DNA from: Monarcha castaneiventris obscurior
Taxonomy: Eukaryota; Chordata; Aves; Passeriformes; Monarchidae
Direction of reading: 5' to 3'
Assembly: GCA_026261815.1 (NCBI GenBank)
Contig: JAMPIT010000258.1
Coordinates: 13,507,501-13,571,500 of the forward strand
DNA: 64,000 bases
Shown: in pieces, positions 12,781-24,690 of the stretch
Numbering within the stretch: the stretch's first letter is position 1
Layout: the number at the start of each line of letters is the position of its first letter
Position numbers and translations under genes: made by a program
Notes under the pieces: generated by a model
The model's database searches: none
What the model was told of the DNA's origin: nothing
What the model saw: only the letters and a program-made list of their open reading frames with translations

Positions 12781-13120
12781 ATGGCAGAGTTTTGGGTGGG
12801 ATTCCTGTTTAATCTTCCTACCAAACCATTGTCCCAGGACACCACTGCTCCTTGGTGCCCCAACACAGGCCAAGGGCAGGAGCAAAGAGCACACGGGTCC
12901 CTGGGGCTGCTGCTGGCTAGGGCTGCCCAGCCTCGACTCCCACTGCGAGGGGCTTCCCCAGGCACAGCATACCTGAAAGGCCTGCATGGAATTCACGGCA
13001 CATTCAGAACTGCTCCAAGGCCTCTGGAACACCTACAAGTGGGAGCGATGGGATTATTCTGTCCTGGTCTGCTCCTGACTGTGGGGAGTGACTCCAGGCC
13101 AAAGCCTTGGTGAGAGGCTG
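12781..13120. other. GC-rich patch with overlapping open frames, no gene called
   Basis: G+C is clearly raised, with repeated CTG, CAG and GGC words, but there are only about five CpGs. Frames of 74-110 codons are open on the plus strand and 91-92 codons on the minus strand over the same bases. This is the signature of low stop-codon density rather than a gene. No domain is recognised. It may be a decayed GC-rich retroelement, but no family could be named. Confidence 0.5.
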
Positions 13121-14669
13121 TGATTCACTGGAACCTACACTTGGCTTCTGAACATCTTTAATGCATTGCTGCCAGGGCTGCTCTGTGGAACTGCTTCAAT
13201 GTCAGAAGTCCCCCGTGATAAGGCACTAGTGCGTGTTCTATGGAAAACAACATAGGTTTGGTTGAAAGAGAGCTGACTTAATGAAGTCTTTTAAAATCTC
13301 TAATAACTGTGATCCTGCTATTATCATAGACACTTATGGTCTACAGTACAAGATGGCAAAAACTGAACTTGTTTGAGAAGTTCCAGTACTTAAATATGTA
13401 GAGAATTCTATCAGCTGCTTCTAAAACAAGAGAAGAGCTTTCTGTATTAAATACTCCAGACTAAATTCTGTAAGTCTTGATACTGGTTTTTTTTTTTTAA
13501 CCTGTGATTAATATATCACAAGACCCTACTAATAATCATGCTCACTTGTATCATGATGCAGTGTGAATAAAAGGATTAAAAAACCCAGAGTTGATACCAC
13601 ACTTCTAGCTTATATTTAAAAGTCGGGGAAGAAAGCTCTTTCAAACTGATCTATCCATCCAAGCAGTAGATGAAAAAACATTGCCAGCAGCTATTTACAG
13701 ATGACTTACTCTAAAAACCAACAGGAATACAATACCTTTAAAAGAAAGGTGCTTTTTTTCTTCTTTGAGCTATAACATGTAAAGCAATAAGGTAAAGACG
13801 CCTAATAGTGAATGATTCACTTTCCTGTAATAATGTCTGGAGCCTCTCCTCATTGTGCCCTGCTTATAAAGGTAGCAGAAATCACCTTTGAAATGGCTTA
13901 ACTGAATCATAGGGATTATTCTATGGATAACCTACTGCAAGGCTGCTGTATCTTCTTCTATTTCCTTACTTCTTCCACAAAGGGAATCTTCCTAAAGACC
14001 ACTGAATTTTGTGATATTGATAAACCTGTGATCCCATCTATCCTGTATGGTTTCTTTGGACAATCAACTACCAGGGATCATTCAGAGCAGCAGGAAGAGT
14101 TTAAATCAATGTGGGCTGGAGGGATTAGACCCACCTTTCACCACTGTTGCAAGTGAGGCATTTTGACTCCAGTTACAGAAATAATCAGGAAATTGCAGTG
14201 CTTCTGTACTGGGCTTTAAGAACAAAGTTATTCTTCACTGTAAAAAAAAGCTTGGCTGAGCCAAAGTTACGAGGTCTTACTTAATGGTTTCCCAAAATTC
14301 ACTTCTATCTGTGTGCTTCTATGTATTATGAGCTATCTGGCCAAAAGTGTTTCACCCAGTGAGAGCAATGAGTGACCTTTGTAGTGAAATCTGTAATAAC
14401 TACACTATTCAAACAGAAATTCTAGCAAAAGTAACAGAAAAATAAAAGTATCCAGAGATAATACAATGGTTAAATGAGGACGAAATGACCACTGGCTGAT
14501 TGTTATTAATTTCACTATTTATTTCTGAAATCAATTACTTGAGTATCCTACAGATGCTGGATTCTTTACAAAATGAATGGGTACACCAGGATTTCCATAA
14601 AAGAAGTCAGTACTGATTTTTATGAGCAGTGTCTCATCTGCTATGAAATGGAAAGGAACTGTTAAGCCA
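13121..14669. other. Non-coding unique sequence, no gene seen
   Basis: No gene or interspersed repeat recognised. A run of 12 T lies at 13487-13498. A 77-codon frame at 13923-14156 has no recognisable product. Confidence 0.65.
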
Positions 14670-14699
14670 ACAATTTCTTTTTTTTTTTTTCCTTTTCAG

Positions 14700-14897
14700 C
14701 TTTACACTTAGTACCAGAACTTTGGCGAGAGAATTATGCTTTCAGCTGTGGAATAGTGTGCCCTGGCAGTCTCCATTCTGTGGATTCATGATCCTGAGGC
14801 TGGTTGCCACAGATGCCATGAGCAGGCACATGGAGGGCTTTCAGCAGCTGAATATTTTGGAAATGCATCAGTATACTGATTCTTTCACATTTTCTTT
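14700..14897 (+). other. Exon-like segment (acceptor, open frame, weak donor), unproven
   Basis: A strong acceptor-like tract (T-rich from 14675, ending TTTTCAG at 14699) precedes 198 bases that are open in one frame, ending at a GTGAGA donor-like site from 14898. The length is a multiple of three, and the stop TGA of that frame overlaps the donor site. The middle encodes a peptide with aromatic and methionine residues (…CFQLWNSVPWQSP…) that I do not recognise. Against it: a 66-codon frame is not rare by chance, the donor is weak, and no neighbouring exon was found. It is listed as a checkable candidate, not as a gene. Confidence 0.12.
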
Positions 14898-14903
14898 GTG
14901 AGA

Positions 14904-17900
14904 GGCACTTTTTGTGAAGCTATCTGGGCTAGAATTCTCTCACCTGAGCTGGTGGCTTGACTGGCACTCACATGCCCACTAAACAGAGAAGGAAAGACAA
15001 GTGTCAGCTTTGAAAACGTATTCAATACTTACACCAGTACATCAATTTTTTACCAGCTGGGGTAGCTGGCAAAAAAATGGCTTAAAACTTGGAAGGGCTT
15101 TGTTTTCTTTCCTTTTCTGAGTATTTCCATTCTATTCAGGACCATACAACTCTGTGACTCTAAGAAATATTTATTGCTGAAGTACATGACACTTCTATAA
15201 GAATTTGTAGTCACTTGACTTTTGTGCATGTGTTGATAACAGAACTATTTATTACAGAAGCCTAAAGTGTCTCTTTGAAAAGAAATTACCAAACATAATA
15301 TTTCACTTTGTACAAAAATATCCTGTAAAAAGATTATTTTCATGACTATCAAGACTTCGCTTCAATTTATGTATCTGTTTGCAATTTCTAAAGACACTTT
15401 CAGATAGATCTCATTTCTATGAGGATTTGATAAGACAACTCTGTGGAAATAATAAACAGATTCTGTTTATAAAGGACTTGCTAACTAGCACTCAAAAAAG
15501 GCTTTAATATGTGAGGTCTTTTTCTTCCAATTTATCTTCACTGGGATAAAACTATTATCATAGGATCCCATTCAGTCCATAAGTATACAGAGATTTGATT
15601 TTGTCTAAATCCAGATAAAAAAAAGAAAAATTCAGTGTTTCTTGGGAGAGTAAGTGGTGGCAGTATACTGACATTTCTATGAAAAAAACCCCAAAACCCA
15701 ACAAGTTCCTGTTTCCAACATTTTGGGGTTTTTGGGGAAATCTCATGTCACACCTACAATGTCAGACTGATTTCTTATCTGGTAGTATGTATTCACACCA
15801 AACTAGTTTATCAAGGAAGGAGGACCTGACCTACTTTTCTCAGATTTCCCACCGACCTTAATAAGGAATGTAGAATTTAAGTACTGACACATGGTGAAAA
15901 ATTTAGAATTTCAGAATTACAGGCAGTCCAAGCTCCCACAAATAATAGCTTAGTGTGATTGAATGGGTAAATCGATGACCTTCACATATAAATATTGAAA
16001 TACTTAATGAGTAGAGACTCCAGGAATAACAGGCAAGTTTCCAGTGCCTAGTTCATTATGTTCAGGAGAAATGGACAAGACATTTTTTTCTGAAATGCAA
16101 TGTCCCTGAAGAGGAGAGGCAATATGATGCTACAACTGGCCAGTTTTACTCTGCCGCCCATTCCCACTCACCTCAACCATTAAAACTATAATTTGTACAT
16201 TTAAGAACCTGATTTATTTAATCTGATTCATAAAAAATTAAGGAATATGAGACATCAGTCTTACTTTCCCATTGACCTTTGTATTGTAGAGACTCCTGTA
16301 ACTACTTTAGACCAACAATAAATTTATTTCTCTGCTCAAAGATCTGGAACTGGATAATGAGAAGCAGTTGGAAAGAAGAACCATCCTGGATTGCAGGGTC
16401 CTTTCCCACAGTAGGCAGCTGTGAGTAACTTTGAAAGTTTCAAGCATGAAGTCGCCAGCATCAAAGGTTACTGATGAAATTTTCCTGCACCGTACATCTG
16501 TTGCCATCCGATCTGGCTGTCTGGGATAGACTCAGAAAACAGTGCAGAAACACATGGCCCAAATATTTTCAGAGCAGTTATCTCTGAAATACTACAAAGG
16601 AATTGTAGTTCAGTGATATAAAGAATAAAAGAATAAAAGCTGGATTTTAAAAGCTCTTTTTTTACCACCATAATTTGTTGAAGAAAATAAAAAATATAAA
16701 ACACTTTACCATTATTTTAATTGATACATCATGTTCCCCAGCATCAGAATTACAAAGGTATAACTTGTTATATTTATAACCTCTGTCCTCATTTGCAGTG
16801 AAAATCTTACACATTTTCTTTGAAGAGATTTCACTTGGAATACTTACCTACCTTGCTATTTTGCTCTTATTTATTATTATTATATACTTTAGTCTATTCC
16901 GTCTATGAAAATATATGGCAAAAGACTAACTCATTATACAGGATCTCATCAAACTCACATTTCTTGGGAAAGGTTTATGCTAAGATTGCTACTGACAAGC
17001 ACTTTTTTAATTGCTAGTAATGTATACACAAAGAATACAGTAGATCTTAGCACTGATATTGCTGCTGAGGCTACGGTAATCTTCTCTGTATCAGAAGTCA
17101 GTGCCATAATTTTGTTCTCTAGAGGGTATGGCTTGATTAGGGCAGTCCCATTGTTTCATCTGAAGTCTTAGCAGATTAATACTTTCATCAGGGCATCAAT
17201 TTGTCCCACTTTTCTTTTTGCTGCTCTTTGTGAGTGACACAGCCAAAGGAATGCACCTCTTTAAACTGTCATTCAGTTTAACTCCTCCTCTGCAATTATA
17301 CTCGCATGCATAATACATCATAACAAATTGGATTTTGCAAAGAAGCAACAACAGAAATTACATTTGCTTGTGGCATAAGATAGAAACTCTTCTAATAGGG
17401 AAGGGGGGTGCGAGCAAGAGATAAAGAAATCTAATGACTTAAAACCACTTACAGAAAACAGTTGCCTTCTATTTTCCAAGGTTTCTTCTTCTTCTTTAGC
17501 ATAAAGACCAATTGCAAAAGGGGAATGAAAGAAAAAAAGGAAATATTAAAACAAATTAAAGAGCTTTTCAGTTATCAAAGGCTCTACAAAATTGTACAGT
17601 GTGTTTGTGTTTTTAGCAGAAAAGATTGCTTCTGGCATTAGAGGTTAAAAATAACTGCCTTACTTCAAGGAACACTTTTTGTTTGAGCAAAAATTATTAT
17701 ACAGACAGCATCAGGTGAAAAATCACATAGGACAAATATCTTTACCAGATGTCCTGACTGGAATAAGGAACTTCCATTTTCCTTCAATGAGTAAAAGCCC
17801 CTCCCTTATATACCAAACACTGTGATGGTTTTCCAAGTCTCTCTAAGTGTAGCAGACCCAGTGGCTGCGTATTCCTCCTTCATGCATCTATTTGGAGTTA

Positions 17901-18534
17901 CTGAAGAGAAGAGGCAACCCAGAATATCCTTCAAGTATCTGACTGGAGCCAAAACCATATCCCCAGTGTGCATGGGACTTCAAGACAGCAAACAGATCTG
18001 TTGTCTGTTCCAGCTCCCTCAAAAAAAGCAAAATATGCATTTGGCAGATCATCAGCAAAAAGTCTTTTGGTTTATAAAAGAATTTAGATGAAAGGGAGGA
18101 ATGTTTCCAGTAGAACACTGAAATCATTCTAATGTTTTAACTCTGCAATGGTTTGTCTTCAAGATATCCTTCAAAATTTAAACTGTGTTTTATCGAGGCA
18201 ATTTTTACTAACTTCAATTAATTTCAATTCTGTGGCAGGAGCTCCACTTAATTTGAAAAATGAAAAGGGATGGAGGAGAGTCAGTTTTGCCAGGACTATA
18301 TTTTTATCCTTTGAAAAATAAGGTATGTTTGGCTCAATATTTAGAAAACAAGATTTTGTGGCTAAAATCTGAATATTTAAGGTGAAAGTTCTTCAAACTT
18401 CAATAACATAACAGCATACAGGTATGCAAGAAAAATAAAAGGAAAAGTCAGGAAATAAATAAGTGAAAAACATAATAGCCAAAGAACAAACCCCCAAACC
18501 AGTAAATAGTGTCATCTTAATGAAATCCTAAGCC
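14904..18534. other. Non-coding unique sequence, no gene seen
   Basis: No gene supported. The longest frame is 89 codons (17822-18091), with an overlapping 79-codon frame on the other strand. The phrase at 15130-15165 faintly resembles a CR1 end but is too degraded to call. The stretch 17,215-17,400 is repeat-free with retained CpGs and looks like candidate conserved non-coding DNA. Confidence 0.65.
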
Positions 18535-18554
18535 TTTTTTTTTTTTTTTTTTTT
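18535..18554 (+). repeat. Poly(T) run, 20 nt
   Basis: Twenty uninterrupted T, the longest mononucleotide run noticed. Read on the minus strand it is a 20-nt poly(A), which could mark a retroposed copy. The minus-strand upstream sequence (18555 onward) was inspected and no recognisable element or processed-gene frame was found. Confidence 0.9.
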
Positions 18555-21500
18555 GCATAGACTTTATAATGATAGATATTCCATGGGATGTTTCACTTAG
18601 CTTGAAATTAGTAGCAGTGACACAGGTGGCAACTATATGCTGAGGCTGTAAGAGGTCTAGATATAAGGGGTAACTGTGATAAGTCATATGAGGTGGGAGT
18701 TTAGATAGTGAACATTTCAAAATACTTGTTAGGAAAATGGAGCATATCTGTATAGATAAGGGATTTATTCTTATTTCCTCTAAAACTGTGTCCTATTAAC
18801 TTTTACCTTAATGATTGATGATAGCTCCAGGACCATTGCAAGACCTCACAACAAGGAAACATTATATTCTGAATTATGTGGAGAGTAGAAATTAGCAGCA
18901 AGATGACAATTTCTAGACCGATCTTAAAATAACCCGGTACCTTCTTTCCTATAATTAAGCCAAGAACTTCCTTCTCAATTAGACTGGCAGAAATTCCTGC
19001 ACAATGACACTGGCAGGTGGATATGTAGTTATTTCCAATAGTGTTAGTGTTTGTCACAGGAATAGAAATGAATTAGAACTGGGAAATGGGAGAGCCTTAT
19101 GTGAACAGGCAAGTTTGGCTACCAGTTATAGAGGCTGCATTGGAAGGCTGTTATCTGAGATACAACCACAGCCAAAGCTGAGAAAAGCCCTATCTTTCCA
19201 GCACAAACTGTGTTCATCTACTCTTCTTATTAGGATGAGACATTTGGTTGCTTACACAATTATTATCATATTAGTGGCCATTTTCAAGTGCCCTTCAGCT
19301 ACTCCTTTTCCCACACTAACACTGCAGAAACAAACCACTGAGATTTCACTGTGAGTAAAATGAATATTTGTGGAGAATGATTGAAAAACAGACTCTAAGC
19401 ACGTTTCTGTATTTAGTATCTTCCTGTCACAACCCTTTGTTACAGTAAAACTGCATTTGCTATAATAATCTTTGGCTTGCACATTCATTTTTATACTAAT
19501 TATATGACTATATTGTTACACAGATAATTGTGGGACTTGTCAATTAAATTCTCTTTTATGCTCAAGCATGATGAGTTTGCTCTTAGTACCTTCTTCACAT
19601 GCACAGAAGAAGCCTGCTTCTTATAAACTACAGTTTGCTTGATATATGCAGGTTTTACAGTTTATCAGATATTATGCTGAAAACTTCCATTGTCTTCATT
19701 TTTTTTTACAATGCAGTGCTGCATAAGAAGGTACTCTGTATTCATTTTTCAGACCATATTTTAAAGTTCATTTTTTAAACTTTAAAAATAATAATGAAAA
19801 ACTCCCACTGGATTATGTCCAAAGATCATAATCAGGTCTGTATCTGGATGAGATTTTTTAATCATTTTTCCCTTGTATTGAAGTTAGATAGCACATTTCA
19901 TGGCACTAGTCCTTCTTAACAATGAGAAATTCATTTCTAAGACTAGGACAAGCAGAATATTTGCATGTTAAAAGGTAATGCTGTCCACTACATAATAGGG
20001 AATTTCCCACAGAAATTGTGCTGGTGCTGATCTAGCTTTTCATGATTTTCATACTAATCAATGTGTGCAACATCATCACAGGTAATTATACCATTTAAAA
20101 CAATATCTGTTACATTTTTGATATTCCTTTGCATTATATGTGAACACAAACAATACAGTATTATGCAGCACAGAAAATAAAAGCATCAGTCCTTTCCCTT
20201 TGTCTAAATTGAACAGGAAGCTGACTAGCAGCAACAGGTGGTGAAAAGTAAATTGCATTTAGAAAATTCATCATTTAATAATTTAGGGTACAATTAATAA
20301 TACAGGAAAACTGATTAATTCTTTTTATGAGTTCTAGCCTACTGTGTCCTTCTAAATACACAGATCTGCCATCGAAATCAAAGCAAGTTTAACAGTTCAC
20401 CTCAATGACTTCCAAGACTTGCACATCAGACTTTATAAAATAATGCACACACTGATCTGTGTGATACACAGGTTTGGCCTGAAAATTAAAGGCTGGAAAA
20501 TAAAGGGTTTACTGGCTTGGCCCCCTAATTCACAAGTTGTGTTCACAGAGTTTAAGTGCCCACGGACTGCGAAAATGCTCCAACTGTTTTCTCATAAAAT
20601 ACAACATATGATACAGATACTTATTGGTCTCTCTAGCTGGGGAAAAGCTAGTCTCAGAGGACTGGGAGGTCCAGTAATTTCTTTAACTTTTGAGTACTTA
20701 ATAATGAAGCTAGAAATCTTTTAAGACAAGGCTTTTAGAAAATATTCAGTCCTATTTCTATCCATATGAGATGTACCAAGACAGCAAATTATATAATTAG
20801 ATCATTGTTGATTCACATTTTTTTAGCTCATTGGACACCCTTGAAATTAGACAATACAAGATGCTGTTATTCAGAAATTATTGATTATAGTAAAGATTTG
20901 TTTTGAAACAGAGAACTTAATAATTGCAAGGACTTAAATCACACTTATCACCTTGTTACACTCAAAGATGACATCCCTTGAAAGGTCCTCCCAAATCCTG
21001 AGGGCTGCTCTGCCCAGAGCTGCTGAACAATAGTATGTCTTCAGTCCTGGCATTTCATCACACATCACATCCTGCATTGCAACACCTGGATTCAGCATGG
21101 ATCTTTCCTACCTTAAGAAAAACAGAAAAAATCACAACCATAGGACATTCCTGCCTGAAGCAATTGATGCATCATTGTAACAAGAAATATCATCATAGTC
21201 TAGCTGTGGAGAATGAAAGCAGTGCAATGGTAGCAGGGCTGATGAGCCAAAGAACTATGCTGCACACCAGGGAATGCCAGAGCTGTGTGTGGATGGTTAA
21301 AGGACAGAAGCCCCTTTGATTTCTGGTATAAGAATTCATGCCAGTCAGCAATACAAACTGAGACTGTTCTCTTCCTTCTTCAAATATGCCATTATTTCCC
21401 CAGTGTCACTGATAAGACTGCCCTGAATATCCAATTCAATTCAGCTTCATCTAGTGATAATCAATATATACTTTAAAAGGCTCAAAGATGAGATGGACAA

Positions 21501-22612
21501 AATTTAACTGTAAATGCATTAAAGGATTGATACTATTCTAGACTTGAAAGAAGCTTTAGTAGACCTGGACCATGGCACTGAAATTGCTTAGAAATTGAGT
21601 GGATATTTAACTGTAAATAGGTGGAAGACATTCACACTTATTGTACAAATGCATTCAACAACAGTTTCCCTGACAATATCTTGCTATCTTTTGAAAGAGG
21701 TGACAAGAGTACACAGCTTTTAATTCTCCTCAAACAGTCATAATGATTTTTTTTTTCTGCATTCATTTGTGGCATCCCACACAACTCCATTCTCTCTAGT
21801 CATTTTTTGTATTACTCTCAATCACCAAGGGGAATTTGTCAGATCATCTAGAGCTGTATGTCACTAAAACAATGATATTCATCTCTTTCTGTTTTACCAC
21901 AACTCCAGCATACAAAGTGCTTAGATAAAATCAATTCATTTATAAAGACATCAGGCTGCATTTGAATCTAAAAAAAGCAGAGCACTGAGAGGCAGAGGGA
22001 GGAATTACAAAGAATATGAAGGAAGGTGAATTCTTTTTTGAAAATGTGCCCCAAAGTAGCTAGTTATTTACATAGCTTGAGAGTATATGGATTCCTTGAT
22101 GCAACTAAGTTTCACAACACTATCCATAAGCAGCAGTTTCTATTATGACTGATTGCTACAAGGTTCCATCCCATCCTGGCAGATGAAGCCCAGCTTTTGG
22201 TTATTTACATGTGTCACCTCTCAGCTGGATTACAGCCATGTAGTTCCTGGGCATGAAGCCATCACACCTTAGGAAACTCCAATTAGTACAACATGCTGTA
22301 ATACATGAGCTGCCCTGAGCAAATCTATCCTCTCTTACAGTGACTTCTTTTTGACTCCTAAAGCAAGGGAAAATCTCAGTTACCACTTTCAAGATGAACA
22401 ATAGCCTGGGGCCAAGATTTTTAGAAGACTAAATTAAATTTTGGGATCAAAAACTTAAAATACAACTTTACTCTTTCAGTACCATAAAGCTCAGAAAGGG
22501 AGTTACAGCCCATCTACTTCGAAGACAGAACACCCGCAATGATAGAAGACAGAAATAAATTCAATGAGCACTCCTGTGATCATACAATATTTATGAAATA
22601 CTTACTAAAAAA
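18555..22612. other. Non-coding unique sequence, no gene seen
   Basis: No gene recognised. Frames of 116 codons (19004-19354 plus) and 101 codons (20419-20724 plus) have no identifiable domain and no splice context. No interspersed repeat was recognised. Confidence 0.65.
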
Positions 22613-22613
22613 T

Positions 22614-23173
22614 GAAAGAGAGAAGAGAAGAGAAGAGAAGAGAAGAGAAGAGAAGAGAAGAGAAGAGAAGAGAAGAGAAGAGAAGAGAAGAGAAGAGAAG
22701 AGAAGAGAAGAGGAAAAGAAAAGAAGAGAAAAGGAAGAGAAAGAGAAAGAGAAGAGAAGAGAAGAGAAGAGAAGAGAAGAGAAGAAGAGAAGAGAAGAGA
22801 AGAGAAGAGAAGAGAAGAGAAGAGAAGAAAGAAAAGAAAAGAAAAAGAAAAAGAAAAGAAAAAAGAAAAAGAAAAGAAGAAAAGAAAAAAGAAAAGAAAG
22901 GAAAGGAAAGGAAAGGAAAAGGAAAGGAAAAGGAAAGGAAAGGAAAGGAAAGGAAAAAGAAAAGAAAAGAAAAGAAAAGGAAAGAAAAGAAAGAAAAGAA
23001 AAGAAAAGAAAAGAAAAGAAAAGAAAAGAAAAGAAAAGAAAAGAAAAGAAAAGAAAGAAAAGAAAAGAAAAGAAAAGAAAAGAAAAGAAAAGAAAAGAAA
23101 AGAAAAGAAAAGAAAAGAAAAGAAAAGAAAAGAAAAGAAAAGAAAAGAAAAGAAAAGAAAAGAAAAGAAAAGA
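22614..23173 (+). repeat. 560-nt homopurine pentanucleotide microsatellite (AGAAG)n-(GGAAA)n-(AAAAG)n
   Basis: Every base from 22614 to 23173 is A or G on the plus strand. The tract has a layered structure: eighteen uninterrupted AGAAG units at 22621-22710; an irregular joint; a second AGAAG-type block to about 22828; a mixed A-rich zone with GAAAA and GAAAAA units; a GGAAA block around 22898-22960; and a long AAAAG block from about 22990 to 23172 with a few single-unit interruptions. Each block differs from its neighbour by one purine transition, as expected from slippage of mutated units. The long frames across it on both strands (Lys/Glu/Arg on plus, Phe/Ser/Leu on minus) are a by-product of the repeat, not genes. 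Confidence 0.97.
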
Positions 23174-24105
23174 TCTACACAAACAATAATACTGTCAAAA
23201 TCATAGCTTCCACTACACATGTTTTTGCCCCTAGGGAGAATATTTTGAGAATAAAAAAACACACAATAAGGAAATAAAATAATAAATATTAAACAGATGT
23301 TTCCTAATAATCTACTGAAAGGCATTCACAAAAGATTAATGAGTGCAGCACAATGCTTATGTAGAGCTGAGAGCATGGACTACCTGACCGTGAAGTCATG
23401 TTTCCAGTCATTTAGTTCTTTCTTTTCCTGGGATATCAAATCTATGGGTTAAAAGGGACATTATTTCTTTAATGAGCATATTCCTCACAAAAGAGAAGGT
23501 GCCAGTGTAGTGACAGTAGCTTCATTACTATCTACTGAGTGCTCGCTATAATCTTTCTGAGAAGAACCCAGCTCTTTACTGTGGACAAATTTCTGTCTCA
23601 CAACGGACACCGCTGCTGCCAATCTCAGATCACAGGCCATGGGACACTGGCACCTTTATTTTCTCTCCTTTGGTGATTTTCCCTCCCTGTGGGATGAGCA
23701 AATCCATGCTGGTGCTGGAGCAGAGGCTGCCAGGTCTCTGCCAGTGCCACCTGCACGGCACCTGATGCTGCACCCATCCCAGGGCTGCTGTCTCCAGGGC
23801 CCCATCCAGCACCTTTCTAAAGCACTAAATTAACTCCAAAAGAAAGGGATTCCTACTGCAACTGTGACACATGAGGAAATGAAGCCAGCTCTATCAATGA
23901 TGGGTGTTCTGCTTGCCATGTTGAAATTGTTTGTCCTGTTGTGCATATCCATAAATTAAGCAGCTGTTATTTTTTTCCCCAATTAAACACAGCCCTTACA
24001 ATTTATAATAGGTCATTCAGAAGTGTGTCTAATCTGTCTATCCTCACTAAACAAAAGAAGATTCAGGCTTACAAACAAGGAGTCAGTTGTAACACATTAA
24101 TTGGG

Positions 24106-24141
24106 AAAAAAAAAAGCAGGAAAAAAAAGCAGAAAAAAAAA
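24106..24141 (+). repeat. A-rich low-complexity stretch (A8-10 with GC(A)G spacers)
   Basis: Three A runs of 10, 8 and 9 nt are separated by GCAGG- and GCAG-like spacers, giving an imperfect 12-13 bp periodicity. Confidence 0.8.
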
Positions 24142-24670
24142 GCTGTGGAGCTGTATTCTTAAAGGAGTAACACTGGGAAAATCTCCAGGCCAATAAAAGA
24201 AAAAAGAACAAATGTGTCCACACTCCAAACTTGATGGCAAAATTCCCTCTTTGCTATTTGACGGGATAAGAGCAGCTTATATGTAATTAAAAATAACCAT
24301 GCATTTGCACTTGCTAAACTGACCTCCAGACCCCATAGGTTTTTTCAGTGAAGGCCATAGAAAATGCTTTGTTAATTTGTCATCTCGGTATCCAGCTGGT
24401 ATGCAGATTCCTGAGGACAGGTGAAGCTTGTGTCACAGGTCATTAATCAGATATCCTCCCCCTCATGTACATGAAAGCATGGCCATTGATCAGCGATCCT
24501 TAAATCTTTTCGAAGTCACTAAAGAGCAAGAGTTCAACTTTTCCTAGCAACTGAGAAGTTACAAAAAAACCCACTCTTCTGCCACTGCATTAAATAATTC
24601 AAAAGGAAACACTGGAATTCCATGTTGTGTGCAGAGTAACCTATACTTTGAAAATATTTATTTCTTCCCT

Positions 24671-24690
24671 CCGCTCCACTCCGCTCCACT
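24671..24690 (+). repeat. Tandem duplication of a 10-mer (CCGCTCCACT x2)
   Basis: Two exact copies of CCGCTCCACT, flanked by further CTCC-rich bases. It is a small pyrimidine-rich patch carrying two CpGs. Confidence 0.85.

Noticed and set aside
12781..13120. GC-rich patch as a coding exon
   Set aside because: Open frames exist on both strands over the same bases and CpG count is low; composition alone explains them.
15130..15165. Possible CR1 3' end (CTCTGTGACTCTAAGAAA-like)
   Set aside because: Only a few words match the CR1 terminus and no upstream CR1 sequence can be aligned.
22539..23325. Four long open frames (200-244 codons) on both strands
   Set aside because: They run through the pentanucleotide repeat, encode only Lys/Glu/Arg or Phe/Ser/Leu runs, and exist in several frames at once because the repeat contains no stop codon.
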